Notes: a model not told the origin generated them from the sequence alone. A DNA stretch of 64,000 bases from Melampsora larici-populina 98AG31 (GCF_000204055.1 NW_006768826.1:394815-458814), one strand, 5' to 3'. Shown: positions 49,174 through 62,265, numbered from the stretch's first letter. A program made the numbers and translations.

Positions 49174-50222
49174 AAATTTTCTGGTGATTACAGTCCATTG
49201 CACTTTAAAACCAACATATGTCCAGATAAATGGTACAGCAGACCCCAGAGATCCCCTTGATACAGCTTGAATGATGAGATACATGTCCAAGTGCACGTTT
49301 TGGTAAGCCACTTGCACAATCTTCATCTGATTCTTCCCCCCAGAGTTTTTATTCTAATGGGAGTGAGTTAGGGTCTCTTCACTTAAGCACATCCTTCAAT
49401 ATTTAAAATGCAAAGATGAACCTTACTCCACCAACCTAAGGATGTATTTGTTTCAGGAATTTCCGACCAAAAATCACATTCTTGAATTATAAAATGCTGG
49501 TCATATCCCATATGTTCCTTTTGTCTGTTTTAAATTTTATAGAATGTGATTTCTGGTCAGAAATTTCTTACCCAATAACACTTTGATATTTGTAAAAAGC
49601 AAGTTCTGAGTAAAATTTGCTTAAGTCAACACACCATTAATTGACTGTTACAAGAGGCATACAAAGTATATATATATACAGCTATTCAAGAAATTCATGA
49701 CCTGCTCAAAAAAACTGTTTTTGATTTTGTCAATGATTCACAGACCCTCAAGCAAAGATTTACACAATACAGGCCTGTATCAGAAGTTTCTTGTTCAGTT
49801 GGGTGCATCCTTTGCCTGATACATGGCTAGATTTGGCCTATTTTGACATGAACCTTCAAGAAGAACAAAATAAACAAGTTGGAACAGGACATTGATCTCT
49901 TGAATAGCTGTATGTATATATTTTTGCAAGAATCTTTCCAGTCAAATTTTACAAAAACTACAATTGTTTGATCAGCATGAAATCCAAAAAAGACAAAAGA
50001 AATCTTGAATCAGATGCTTTTTTTTTGCTTTTTTTATAGTAACACATTTTTCGCATTCCTCAAGTACATAATTGAAATCATCAGCAAAACACAAAAAAAT
50101 AAAGTCTTCAGAGATATCCAATGAAAATGATAGTCCTGAGAGTTTGATAACAGACCCAATCTATTGATGAACCCATTGATTGAGCATCAAAGTCCTTCAT
50201 AAGATCAAGGTGAATCTGTACC
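49174..50222. other. Intergenic, no gene seen
   Basis: AT-rich, downstream of the glutathione reductase gene (its 3' flank is at the right end). An inverted pair, TATATATATACAGCTATTC (49668-49686) and GAATAGCTGTATGTATATA (49902-49920), may mark a degraded element of about 250 bp. Confidence 0.5.
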
Positions 50223-52113
<1,891 letters not shown>

Positions 52114-52310
52114 TTATGGAATGAATTGGTGGTATCAATCAAGTCGATGATGTAACCGTTGGCCGATATCCGAACTCCGGTTTCTCTCGCGGGTCATGCC
52201 CGAAGAAGGTATCACTCACGCGACATTCAACAAGAGTAGAACACGCATGAATTGACGTCACAAGTTCACAACTCACCATCATTCTCCAGAGTACATGTTT
52301 GCTGACATGG

Positions 52311-52687
52311 CAGGACCCCGGAAAGCCCCTATGGAACCATCCGACGAAAAACGTATCAATCGGGGGTCGAGATTTTGGCTGAGTTACCGACGAAATACGT
52401 ATCAATCGGCCAATTTTCAAAAAAGAGCTGTAACAACATACCGACGTAAAATAGCAATACAGGTATCAAATCTGTATGAAATGGCATGTCACAGAGGTAA
52501 ACCCGCGGAATACAGCATGTTACCAGCGGAAAAGGAGCAAAACTGCCCAAATCAAGGCAAAAACCGTCGGATGTTACCGACGAAATTGGTATCAAAGGCC
52601 TCAAAAAACAACTTTTTTGAGGTATCAAACAGTCAATTTTTCGTCATTTCCCGTCGGATGGTTCCATAGGAGCTTTCCGGGGTCCTG
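52311..52687. mobile_element. 377-bp CAGGACCC-family MITE
   Basis: About 36-bp TIRs starting CAGGACCCCGGAAAGC; ACATGG on both sides (52305-52310, 52688-52693). The interior repeats ACCGACGAAAT...GTATCAA words several times, a different subterminal repeat from the 38.0-kb member. It lies about 360 bp upstream of the glutathione reductase start, so it could affect that promoter. Confidence 0.88.
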
Positions 52688-52693
52688 ACATGG

Positions 52694-53255
52694 CGACTTC
52701 TGAAAGGGAAAGGACCACCCAAGAGTGGAGTTAGGGGGCATATGGAAATCAAAGCCAGATACGAACTACACCTACATGATTAAGATTGCAAAAGAGGGCC
52801 ATCTGCAAGTAATAGTGACTCGAGACTCGAGTGTGCAACAATGGAATGTATTCTCACCTCTTTATTTTGGCACCAAATGTACCAAATATGGCTGTGTCCA
52901 TAAATTGTAACCTTCTATGGATTGTGTTTTTGAATTTGTGCAGAGATATGTGCTGTCGAAGTAGACTTTACAATAAAGTGTAGCAAGGTGGTGGGCGCTT
53001 TTTTTTGGACCACTTATTCTGATACAGTGCACAAACATATCTGCAGGAGCATTGGTGAATTCAAGTCATTTTGCTCCATAATTTGCTCATTCATTTGGTA
53101 AAAAATACAATCTTCTGGAACAGAGATATAAAAACGCTACAATCTGTTTGATGATGATTAAAAAAGCGCTCGGAGAAAGTGTATAAAAGTGGACAAAGAA
53201 ATTGCTACGTATAAGATTGAAGCGTTCACAGGGAGATGCATCCTCGTACTAGATC
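52694..53255. other. Intergenic, no gene seen
   Basis: Lies between the MITE and the His-rich gene. No supported frame. Confidence 0.5.
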
Positions 53256-53619
53256 TTAGCAATGCCCTCCATGATGATGCCCTCCATGGTGGTGGTGACC
53301 TCCGTGATGGTGATGATGACCTCCGTGATGGTGATGATGGCCTGCATGATGATGATGGCCGCCGTGATGATGATGACCACCATGATGATGGCCACTATAA
53401 TATCCACCGTGATGTCCACCATGATGCCCACCCAATCCACCACCAAACAGACCGAAAGGTCGACGTCCACCATAACGATACCTAGAGCCGTTCCCAAAAG
53501 AAATCAAAGTTGAGCAACCTCAACTAAAGCTAAGCTTCAAGACGAATGAATTGTTACCTGTCGTCATCATGATGATGATGGTGTGACGATCCGAAGCAAA
53601 GTCTTTGTAAGAAACCCAT
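53256..53619 (-). CDS. His/Gly-rich small protein
   Basis: Exons 53619-53558 and 53481-53256 join across a 76-bp phase-2 intron (GTAACA ... CTCTAG), giving 95 residues. The N-terminus is MGFLQRLCFGSSHHHHH; the second exon starts RYRYGGRRPFGLFGGG and then repeats GGHHH/GGHHHH about ten times, ending GGHC. Such chains bind Zn, Ni or Cu in other organisms; here metal storage or buffering is a guess from composition only. The +-strand frame over the same bases (Asp-rich) is a shadow. A myristoylation signal is not convincing (Arg at position 6). Confidence 0.72.
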
Positions 53620-54517
53620 CTTTATATGTTTTGAGAGAGAGAGTTGGTTCTGTGGCGATAGTAAAACGATTATGAGTATCAAGATTAAGATTAAGATCAA
53701 CTTCAGGGAAGAAAGGAGCAAAAGGAAAGGCCAGAGAAACTGACAATAAATGTTGATGATTAAAATTCTGGCGTTATGGAAATTGGATCGATAAGTGGGG
53801 TAAAGTTTTGGTCTGAAGAAGAAGAGATCTCATTCATAAAGTTGTTGCACAATCTTAAGGTCAAGGACGAAACTTGAAACTTTCCTCAGTCATGTAAAGC
53901 TGCATAGCCTCTCAAAGTATGCGCCCATTATGATTCAGACAGATGGGGTCCAGGTGGGTCCAGGGCCTACATAGTCCTTCTCACCTAAATCGAGATTGTG
54001 TATATGTTCAAAGGAGAGTGATCTTTATCTCACTAGACCATGTCGCAAAAAATGAGCGAGAGGCTCTTGCCTACCTTTTCTTAATATCCTTCTTGACCAA
54101 GACGTAAATGACGTCATCATGTTCAACAATATGACCCTGAAAATGACATCACAGGACATCACAGCGTCTTCATCATAACAGTCTTGACTCAACTTGATAT
54201 CGAATGATATGTGAGGTTCAATTGTCAGCGCTCAAGGAAACGAAACTTTCAACGGAGCTCGAATTCTCAAAAATCACCAGAACTATTACAAGAAAATTAC
54301 AAAATTACAAGGCTGCAATACCAAGAAAAGTAATCCAAGGTCAGGACAAAATTAAAAACGATTCTCGCCAATCTATTGATTGTCTTGAATCTTCTTCCAG
54401 ATCAATCAAATCTTCATAATAAAGACAAAAGTCATAACCTTTCAATCGAGCCCTCCAAATGAGTCTGGAAGGCTGTGTTAGATCATCAATTTGAGGAGTT
54501 GGTAAATTTGTTTGAGC
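53620..54517. other. Intergenic, no gene seen
   Basis: Upstream of the His-rich gene and downstream of the 62-residue gene. A + frame at 54204-54419 has no support. Confidence 0.45.
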
Positions 54518-54776
54518 TTAAAGACGACCTGCGTAGTATCCACCACCACCTGAAAGTCCTCGAAGTGCCATAAACCCAGCATTAATGATATCATAAACTC
54601 TACCTTTACCACGAGCTCTACAAATTCGAAACAACGAGTTAGAATTCCAAACCTTCATCTCAATGAAGATCAAACAATGATCTTTACTTTTTGGGTTCTT
54701 TATCTTGCTCTTGTTTTGGTTTTTGATCCATAACATTCTTTGAAGTTCTACGAAAACGTTTTTTGACGGACTCCAT
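54518..54776 (-). CDS. 62-residue basic protein, unknown
   Basis: Exons 54776-54688 and 54617-54518 join across a 70-bp phase-2 intron (GTAAAG ... TTGTAG). The N-terminal half is highly basic (MESVKKRFRRTSKNVMDQ, then KPKQEQDKEPKKARGKG); the C-terminal half is GRVYDIINAGFMALRGLSGG followed by a Gly/Tyr tail. No clear signal peptide or membrane segment. The intron size and clean junctions support a real gene, but I do not recognise the family. Confidence 0.55.
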
Positions 54777-55017
54777 CTTTCTCTTTCTTCGGTTTTTGTT
54801 TCGGGTTTATGCGAACAAAGCTATTTTTCAGATCGAATCAACATTAGTTCGGTCTGGACGATGTAGGGGTAAGCGGATGAAGATAAGTACCAATCAATCA
54901 AGAACCCTTGACGGTTTAAACTTGGTTTGAGGATATCGCAGTTAGAATGTGATGTTCTCCAGGTTAAAATCAGTAAGTGAAGTTGTGAGGCAAACTTGAT
55001 GAAGATTGTAGATTGAA

Positions 55018-55078
55018 TAAACTTATCAAAGTCCCATGCTCGCGGAGGATGGGCGAGCGTGGGACTTTGATAAGTTTA
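55018..55078. mobile_element. 61-bp hairpin element with 9-bp duplication
   Basis: Two 26-bp arms (TAAACTTATCAAAGTCCC..., one mismatch) and a 9-bp loop make up the whole element. TAGATTGAA flanks it on both sides (55009-55017, 55079-55087). It shares ends with the 78-bp element at 33169. This is about the minimum size a TIR element can have. Confidence 0.85.
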
Positions 55079-55180
55079 TAGATTGAACAAGTTGACGAAG
55101 TTGACGACTTCACAGCAAAAAATGTATATACGACTTCACAGCAAAACACAGCAGACTTGATATCACATATGTAGACCTTA

Positions 55181-55269
55181 CTATCGTTCTCGAAAAGCTT
55201 GTCCGAGTTTTCCCGCAAAACTCGAGCAATTTGGCGGGAAAACTTGGACAAGCTTTTCGAGAACGACAG
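55181..55269. mobile_element. 89-bp hairpin element with TA duplication
   Basis: Arms of about 37 bp beginning CTATCGTTCTCGAAAAGCTT pair with AAGCTTTTCGAGAACGACAG; the loop is about 15 bp. TA lies at 55179-55180 and 55270-55271, as for Tc1/mariner-type transposition. Confidence 0.8.
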
Positions 55270-55292
55270 TAAATATTAATTGAGAGTTACAG

Positions 55293-56142
55293 CAGGACCC
55301 CGGCATGCGCCGCAGGATGATAGTCCCCAAAATTTTGGAGGAACACCCCAAATTCCATCATGTAATTGCCACAGGAGGCCTTGTTTTTCTCTTGGTTAGC
55401 TTAACAAAGCCCTCTCTGCGCGGCCGCGTCCGCGCCCTCGCAGAGGGGCTTAGGACTAATCGTCGATTTTTGGCTTGAGCACTACACTCCTTAAGTGTCT
55501 CTAAGGAGTTTTTCGGATTTTAACGCTTCCCTCACAAACAAACTTCACCTGACTCCGCAGGGAAAGTTGTTCTGATAAAAATTCTACATAATCTTGTAGT
55601 CTAGCATCATGGCCAGTGTGAACGGTGTGGCCAAAAAAGGAGGTTGATGATTCTTACAACACACCTGTAGCAATGATTCAAAAATCGGGTACGGTGCAAA
55701 TTCACCTTGTATGCCCCTTTACAAGTGAGACATAAGGCTTGAAAACTCCCTCAAGAACAGCATGGTGGGGTAGTGTTTCTCTCGTGATAACAAGATATAC
55801 ACATGTAGAAAATGATCATGAACAACTTTCCCAGCAGGACCAAGTGAGGTTGGTTTGTGAGGGAAGCGTAAACATTTGAAAATCTCCTTAGAGACACTTA
55901 AGGAGTGTAGTGCTCAAGCCAAAAATCGACGATTAGTCCTAAGCCCCTCTGCGAGGGCGCGGACGCGGCCACACAGAGAGGGCTTTGTTAAGCTAATTCT
56001 CTTGGAGACCTTTTCAGAAGGCACAGTTGATACATCTGACCATATTTGGAACAAGGCCTCGAGTCCAGTGGCAACATGGTGGAATTTGGGTTTTTCTCCA
56101 AAATTTGGGGACTATCATCCTGCGGCGCATTCCGGGGTCCTG
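55293..56142. mobile_element. 850-bp CAGGACCC-family fold-back element
   Basis: Termini CAGGACCCCGG with TTACAG on both sides (55287-55292, 56143-56148). The arms pair over about 300 bp: first the terminal ~100 bp, then a GC-rich block (AACAAAGCCCTCTCTGCG ... CGCAGAGGGGCTTAG) and a segment with CTCCTTAAGTGTCTCTAAGGAG. The centre (about 190 bp) is unpaired. The GC-rich block also occurs alone near 11508-11572. No coding capacity. It is a longer relative of the 38.0- and 52.3-kb elements. Confidence 0.85.
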
Positions 56143-56148
56143 TTACAG

Positions 56149-56520
56149 CTAACAATCGGCTTCAGATCACATAACCATCCTGTCACAATCTTTCAAATCT
56201 CAACTCGCAGCTTGTCCTCAAGAAGTCTCAAGCGAACTCCGACAAGGAATAGCGGAGCAATCGTTATATGTAATTATTCACTCGACAAAATTTGCCGCAG
56301 GGAAAACCCTCAACGGGAGCCAAAGTTTCCTGCCGTGACAAACTTTCAAAATCAATTATGTACCATTGGATAATTGTATCCTAGAATTATAATCTTCATA
56401 CAAACATCCATATCCTTTTTCATGTTGTTTTCATCAAAAACTAGGTAAAAGGTGACTTTTAAAAGTCATGCGATCACAAAACATAAAAACAAAATTTTAA
56501 ACTTTTTGAAATGAATGAGT
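56149..56520. other. Spacer before the DIRS-like element
   Basis: No gene or repeat seen. The left end of the retroelement may lie here or at the GGCGGTACC dyad at 56521-56550. Confidence 0.4.
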
Positions 56521-56624
56521 GGCGGTACCCAAAGGCACGACGGTACCGCCTATTTCCACAATACGAGCGAGATCGGACTGTGGGCGAATACAGGGCATAG
56601 CCTTATAGCGAAGGATGCTTCCCG

Positions 56625-56689
56625 GACACTCGGTAAAGGAAATTCAAGTTAGGGAAGACTTCCCAACCTTGAAAATTTTCCCGAGTGTC
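56625..56689 (+). other. 65-nt imperfect hairpin in the gag leader
   Basis: GACACTCGG...CCGAGTGTC stem, continuing as an imperfect stem through AATTCAAGTTAGGGAAG / CTTCCCAACCTTGAAAATT. About 170 bp upstream of the gag ATG. Possible packaging, translation-control or recombination site. Confidence 0.65.
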
Positions 56690-56859
56690 AATTTCCCCCA
56701 CATCCGCAATCTCACGCTCGAATCTGGAAATCCTCACTGTCCTTTCTCTCTCTCACACTCAATTCAAGCTCTTCAGCTTGTAGATTTCTTTTCGAAAAAG
56801 ATATCATTACTTGGAGTTATCCTTTATCAAAAATTTAAATCCTTATTCAAGTTAAGAAA

Positions 56860-58658
56860 ATGTCAACAGCGGACAAGATCGCTACCAACACGCAAAATTT
56901 CAATGAAATGCTGAGAAGGACTAGCAGTAGGTTGAGAGGGGGTTCAGTCCCTCCACCAGATTCTGATATCGTCGTTCCAACTGCAACACTTGAAAGTCGT
57001 CGTGGTCGTAGCAGAGGACGCGGCCGTGGAAATTCAACAGTCTCCAATAGGACTAATGCTGAAACGCCCACCACACCAGTCGTTACTTTGACGGTACCCG
57101 GTGAGGAAGGAAATACGTCGACCAACTCAACAGCTGTCATTGCTCCAACCAATAAGTCGCCAAACAATCAAGACGTACCATTGACACCAGGAACTTCGGT
57201 GTTACACTCAGGTGGTTTACTGTCAAGAGATAATATAGATAATGTGCCAAATTGTAAGCCACAAATTCAATTGTAACCACCCAGAGTGATGCCGCGTATA
57301 GCGAAGTTCGGTTTTTCCCACCTTCGGTGATGCCACCAAACGCGTGAAGCCTCCAGCACTGAGAGTGATAACTGAACATACCTTTAATTGAATTTCCTCG
57401 TACAGTACGTTCCCCAACACGTAGAAACACGGTCGCAGAAATGGGCAATAGTCCCCCTCGCGGTTTCCATTCCTGGTTGAAAGCTAAAGGCCTTACTGTT
57501 TTCAACAACCCATCTACTTCAAACCATGCTCTCAATGGCATGTCTACTGCTCTAGCTAGTTCAATTGTCACGCCATCATGGGTCGCTGCGCCAGCCCAAG
57601 TGAAGGAGAAATCGATCCCGAAGAAAGTGCCACAACAAGTCGATTTGACCAAGGACAATGATGAACCTAAAGCTGCAGAAAAGAAAAAAGTGGAAGTAAG
57701 CGAGACTGGAATAGAAGTCGATGGTTTGGTAGCCTTATCACCCTGGTTCAATGCTAAGATGAAACCATTCAAGGGTTACATTCCCCTATCAATTTTCAAT
57801 CCTCAGTGGTTACGATTAGACCTAGTGCGCCAGTCTCAAAGAGTGAAGAAAAAGAAAGACAGTGAAGACGATCGTTATACCTGTCTAGATGTTCCTGATG
57901 AATGGAGAATGAACTTTGGAGAATGGATATCGGCGTTCGACCTTTTTGTTTCTTATATACGTCACTACGGACACGGAGATGTTGCTGATAAGTTCGTTAT
58001 TCACCGAGAGAATGTAATGGCGATTAAAAGAGAGTGGGCATCCTGGATCATGGCCTTTAGATATGATCAAGCCATTCGGTCGACAGTTATGACCTTTAAG
58101 AATGCGGATGGCAAGTTAGCAAACCCCGCTGTTCGTGATGAAAATCGAGAAAGAGAAGCTCAAACCGAATGTGAACGCCTCGGTGATTTTCAACCCCGGT
58201 TTCAAGACATTAACCCGTACGCTGAAGGCCAACCAAAAGCCAACATTCACCCTATCACCGGTGAATATCAGCTGTTCAATCATCAGAAACAATACCAGGT
58301 CGCGAATTCCCCTAGTCACACTCCTCATTATGGCAAGCCCAATGCCCGGTCCTGGCAGCATGCAAACCATTATCCACCTCAACCTTTCTATGAAGGACCT
58401 AGCAACCCAGGCTACCAACAATACAACGATAGAAGAGGTGATGGGAGAAACGTGAGGGGTCGTGGTCGCGGAGGGGGCTGGAACGGAGGTAGCGGCGGTC
58501 GTGATAGTGAAAGATACGGCAGTGGTCGAGAGAACGATCGTTTTGCCAACCGAAGGGGAGAAGGTGGTGGTTCTTGGCGTCAGGATGACAGACGCGACGA
58601 CCGTAGAGGAGAGGCAAACAGCCCTAAGTACGGCGGAAACAACGGGAAGGCAAAGTAA
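56860..58658 (+). CDS. gag of DIRS-like element 2, with one intron
   Basis: Exons 56860-57253 and 57406-58658 join across a 152-bp phase-1 intron (GTAAGC ... TACAG); 548 residues. Unspliced, the first frame stops at 57276, and the second frame stays open from 57408 through its first ATG at 57441, so splicing gives one continuous protein. The first exon is Arg/Gly-rich in part (RRGRSRGRGRG). The central part has a structured ~150-residue segment (YTCLDVPDEWRMNFGEWISA, then EWASWIMAFRYDQAIRST). The C-terminus is a second Arg/Gly-rich tail (RGRGRGGGWNGGSGGRDSER) suited to RNA binding. The same intron phase and place occurs in the decayed copy at 12.3 kb. The final AAG-TAA contains a GTAAGC donor used to reach pol. 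Confidence 0.82.
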
Positions 58659-58960
58659 GCCATTGGCCGAATTATTTCCTTTCAAAGAGATGAAATTTCC
58701 TCTAGACGTACCCTTTTTACCACCACCCAAAGATAGTCGGGTATAACGATTGTGGTTGGATTGGTTTCTTCTTGATTTGTAACAAGTCACAATGTTTGTA
58801 GACTGTCAATTGTAGATATCGTCGTTTCTCCCTCTGACCTAAATGAGACATCCGCCATTGATGTCGTGGTCTCCATGAAATAAACGTCGTATGACAGGAT
58901 TCTGTGATTAATTTCTGCCCTTGGCTAACCTTCAATTGCCTTTCCATTACTTGCCTATAG

Positions 58961-60710
58961 GTTTGACTGGAGGAAGGAACTTGCCTTACCTGATCACGGA
59001 CCTAGACTGAGGGTGCCTAACGACGTGAGTGTTGTAAGAATAAAGCCATATAAGAACTCAGGCAGACACTATGACAGTAGGTGGCCATTAGAGTATGCCG
59101 TTTGTGACCTGAATCTATCGAGATGGAGATCGTTGGTGGCCTTGTATGGGATTGAAAAAGATGCGCAAGAAGTCATAAAGGGATGTTTAGACGGGTTTCA
59201 CCAGGGTATACCTGATCATACGATGGGAGATAGAAGGTGGTACACTCCCGATAACCATGAATCAGCAAAAATGGCAGCGGAAAAGATAGCAAACACGTTA
59301 GAGAAAGAACGGAAAGCAAAAAGGATCTTCGGACCTTTTACTCATGAAGAGGTGTTCGCCAAAATCGGTTTCTTCAGGTCTAGTCCAATGGGAAGTGTCA
59401 TTAATGGAGATGGTTCCTTCAGAATAATCAACGACCTGTCTTTTCCTCACGACGTCGAGGACACACCATCAGTTAACAGCTTCGTTGACAAGAAAGATTA
59501 TGCCACGACATGGGACAATTTTAAGATCGTAGCAGCTTTCTTCAGAGATCATCAAGGAAATTACTTACTCGCCTTGTTTGATTGGGAAAAGGCCTATCGG
59601 CAGATTCATATTCACCCGTCGCAATGGAGGTTCCTATTTCTCATGGACCTGTCGAATAGACTATGGCTGGACTCGCGGATTCAATTCGGTGGAGTCGCAG
59701 GGTGCAGCGTGTTTGGAAGACCTGCTGATTTATGGAAACAAATAATCGTATTAGCATTTAATCTGACCAAGGCATTCCAATGGGTCGACGACAACTTACT
59801 TGTGAAAGATGTAGACAATAATACATCAATACAAGATATCGTTGCATTTAGTTCAGAGATGGGAGTTTCTTCGAATGCGGAAAAGGTCCATGACTTTGCA
59901 GAGGAGCAAAGATACATTGGATTCATTTGGAACTCAAAAGAAAGAACGGTGCGATTACCCGACGAGAAGTTCGATGCTTGCCTAAATGAAATAGAGGAAT
60001 TCCTGGTACCAGAAGGGTCGTTTAACCTGAAGAAAGTGCAGAAATTTGTAGGAAGGTTAGTTCATACTACACACATTGTTCCTCATCTAAAGTTCTACCT
60101 CTCGAGCTTATATAGGTGGGAGAGTGCATGGCAAGTGGCATCTGCGAAAAGAAAAATTCCGGGTGACGTACGGGAAGATTTACTGGAATGGCAGGCGGCA
60201 ATGAAGTCCTTTAAACCAAGACGGATAATACCAGATCAAGTTCCAATAGATGTAGAGTGGGTCGGTGACGCATCGCTAACTGGCATTGGAGTGCTAGTCG
60301 GGTCCAAGTGGGCCCAATTCGATCTGAAGGAAGGGTGGAATATGCAGAAAGCTTCGAGAGGGAAACGAAATATTTCCTGGGCTGAGACCGTCGCAATTCG
60401 TCTAGGTTTGATAATGCTCAGCACCTTTAGGAATGTAGGAGGGAAGTCGTTTATCGTACTTACCGATAACACAACTTCGCAGGCTGCAGTAGATAACAGG
60501 AAGTCAGGAGACGTGGAAGTAAACGAAGAATGGAAAAGAATTCAAAAGTTGTTGGAGCACTTACACTGCGATATCGTAGCACAACGTGTAAAATCAGGAG
60601 AGAATATGGCAGACTTGTTGGCGCGGGGGAAAGACAAGCGATCTGCAGATGACGTTGTGGTGATTGAAGTGCCAAGTGACCTACGTGATGTTGTTCGCCA
60701 AGTGCTTTAG
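58961..60710 (+). CDS. Reverse transcriptase/RNase H of DIRS-like element 2
   Basis: Frame open from 58929 to 60710 with no in-frame ATG before the conserved RT region (first one at about 59223). Splicing from the donor at 58655 to the acceptor CTATAG at 58960 (306-bp phase-2 intron) removes the gag stop and fuses gag to pol in frame (GKAK-FDWRKELALP). RT motifs: NGDGSFRIINDLSFP, LFDWEKAYRQIHIHP, the catalytic FQWVDDNLLV, and GFIWNSKERTV. RNase H: VGDASLTGIGV, SWAETVAIRLG, VLTDNTTSQAA, ENMADLLARG. It looks intact. No integrase or methyltransferase domain. Confidence 0.88.
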
Positions 60711-61032
60711 ATGAAGATAGGTGGTTGAAACGCATGATGACGTTTTCTTGAAATCGTTAGCTGAATTCCTTGAAATGTAATTTGAAACGTGTTCCGGTCG
60801 TATGTGTGTTGCCCTGTGCCTCTATATACAGCAGTTTCGCCGTGAGTACCGATCGCCTCGATTGGAGTGAGTGATCAAAAGTTCCTGGTCGAGAATTGGG
60901 GAGACTCAGAGGCATTGATCCTGTTCTGTACCGCCGGTGATGATCAACAATTCTTGATCACAACATTAGAAATTTAATACAAAGATTTATAAAACGTCAC
61001 TTTAATCGATCAATTTATAAGTCAATCAGATA

Positions 61033-62106
61033 ATGGAGTTTTTGAAGGATGAAAATGGAGTAGACTCATCAAGTGATAACGCAGTGAAAGCTTACATGTT
61101 AGAAGGTGGAACCTGGACGCCGGCGACATTAAAACACTATAACACCGGAGTTTCCAAATTGATGACCTTTGCAAAAGAGTATGACATCCCGAGACGCCTC
61201 CTTCTGCCAATCGACCCTGAAGTTCTATGTCACTTCGCTGTTTGGGCAGGCCCAAAGTTAGATCGACGACCAGACGTCGATAACTACCCCCCTATCAAAT
61301 CAAATACGATCCGGACTTACTTGTCAGGAGTCAAAGCCTAGCATTTGTTCCACGGCTTCGACTATCTGCATAAGGAGACTCCGAGGGTGGAAGCAATACT
61401 CAAAGCTGCGCAAAAGTTAGAGCTTCGCTTAGAACCGAAAGAGAAGAAGAACCCGGTCTTGGTCAGACACTTGTTCGAGTTGGTGAAGGATCTCGCAACA
61501 GGAGAATTAGAAAGACAAGTAGCTTACACGGTAGCCTTGACAGCCTTTTGGGGTATGGCGAGGCTGGGGGAGTTGGTGAAATCCTCCTGTAAGATAGATC
61601 AGATCCGAGTAAACGATCTGATTTGGGACCCAGATGGACATTATATCAGGATAAAAATTCGATCAGCAAAAACTGCGGCGGTTGGCGAGATACAGGAAAT
61701 TCACTGCCAGCGCCAGTCTTCCCTATTGGACCCAGTGGACGCTATTCGTAGGCTCATTAATGATACGAAAGCTACAGACGACGATCCGTTGTTCTCTTAC
61801 CCCCGCGATGGGAAAAGGATAACCTTGACGAAGGCGAGATGTCAGAAATTGTTTTCGGAAACATGGTTGAATCAGGAAGGAAGCCGACTTACGGGGCACT
61901 CCTTTCGCGTAGGAGGTGCATCATTGAGGTGGAACTTAAGTCACCCGTTGGAAGAGATTGTTAGAGTCGGGCGTTGGAAGTCAAAAGCTTACAAGTTATA
62001 TATCAGAGCAACGCCCGAACCTATCCGATACCATACGATATATCAGGGCTTTTTCATGTCGCATCGGGACACCGATATATATGAACCGACTCCCGATACG
62101 ACATGA
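61033..62106 (+). pseudogene. Tyrosine recombinase of DIRS-like element 2, one nonsense codon
   Basis: ATG at 61033; a single TAG at 61339-61341 splits an otherwise intact frame of about 357 codons. TAG fits a TGG to TAG change. The catalytic residues are downstream of it: Arg in MARLGEL, Lys in IRSAKTAA, HSFR in TGHSFRVGG, and GRWKSKAYKLYI with the Trp and Tyr. The N-terminal SAM-like helices are before the stop (TPATLKHYNTGVSKLMTF). Its start is 323 bp beyond pol, so it needs its own promoter, a spliced RNA or reinitiation. Probably a very recent inactivation. Confidence 0.82.
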
Positions 62107-62110
62107 AAAA
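62050..62110 (+). other. 19-bp inverted repeat across the end of the recombinase gene
   Basis: 62050-62068 (TTTTTCATGTCGCATCGGG) pairs with 62092-62110 with one mismatch. It covers the YR stop codon. It may be a terminator-like RNA stem or part of the element's end. Confidence 0.7.
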
Positions 62111-62265
62111 TTTTTTTTGGGGGAGGCTCATATTGTTTCGCTGAAGCAACACGAGCCGATACGAAATGGCGGTAAAAGTTGGTTGGGATCGCGAACAGTA
62201 TTTTTTTTGCAGTTCACATAATCAAACTGTAATATAATTTGTATTTACAAATACAAAGAGCGAGA

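Larger units (their letters stand above)
56521..62220 (+). mobile_element. DIRS-like retroelement 2, spliced type, nearly intact
   Basis: Order gag, RT/RNase H, YR on the + strand, with a leader containing a GGCGGTACC/GGTACCGCC dyad (56521-56529, 56542-56550) and a 65-bp hairpin. gag and pol each look intact; YR has one nonsense codon. The element differs from element 1 by having introns and no gene overlap. No methyltransferase domain is seen. The right end is uncertain; I place it between the YR stop and the hAT gene. Terminal repeats were not resolved. Confidence 0.85.

Noticed and set aside
53189..53513. Asp-rich and Met/Val-rich + frames
   Set aside because: Shadows of the His/Gly repeat gene on the minus strand, whose intron and start are well formed.
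56521..62172. GGCGGTA at 56521 and 62165 as split direct repeats of the retroelement
   Set aside because: Only seven shared bases; expected by chance at this distance.
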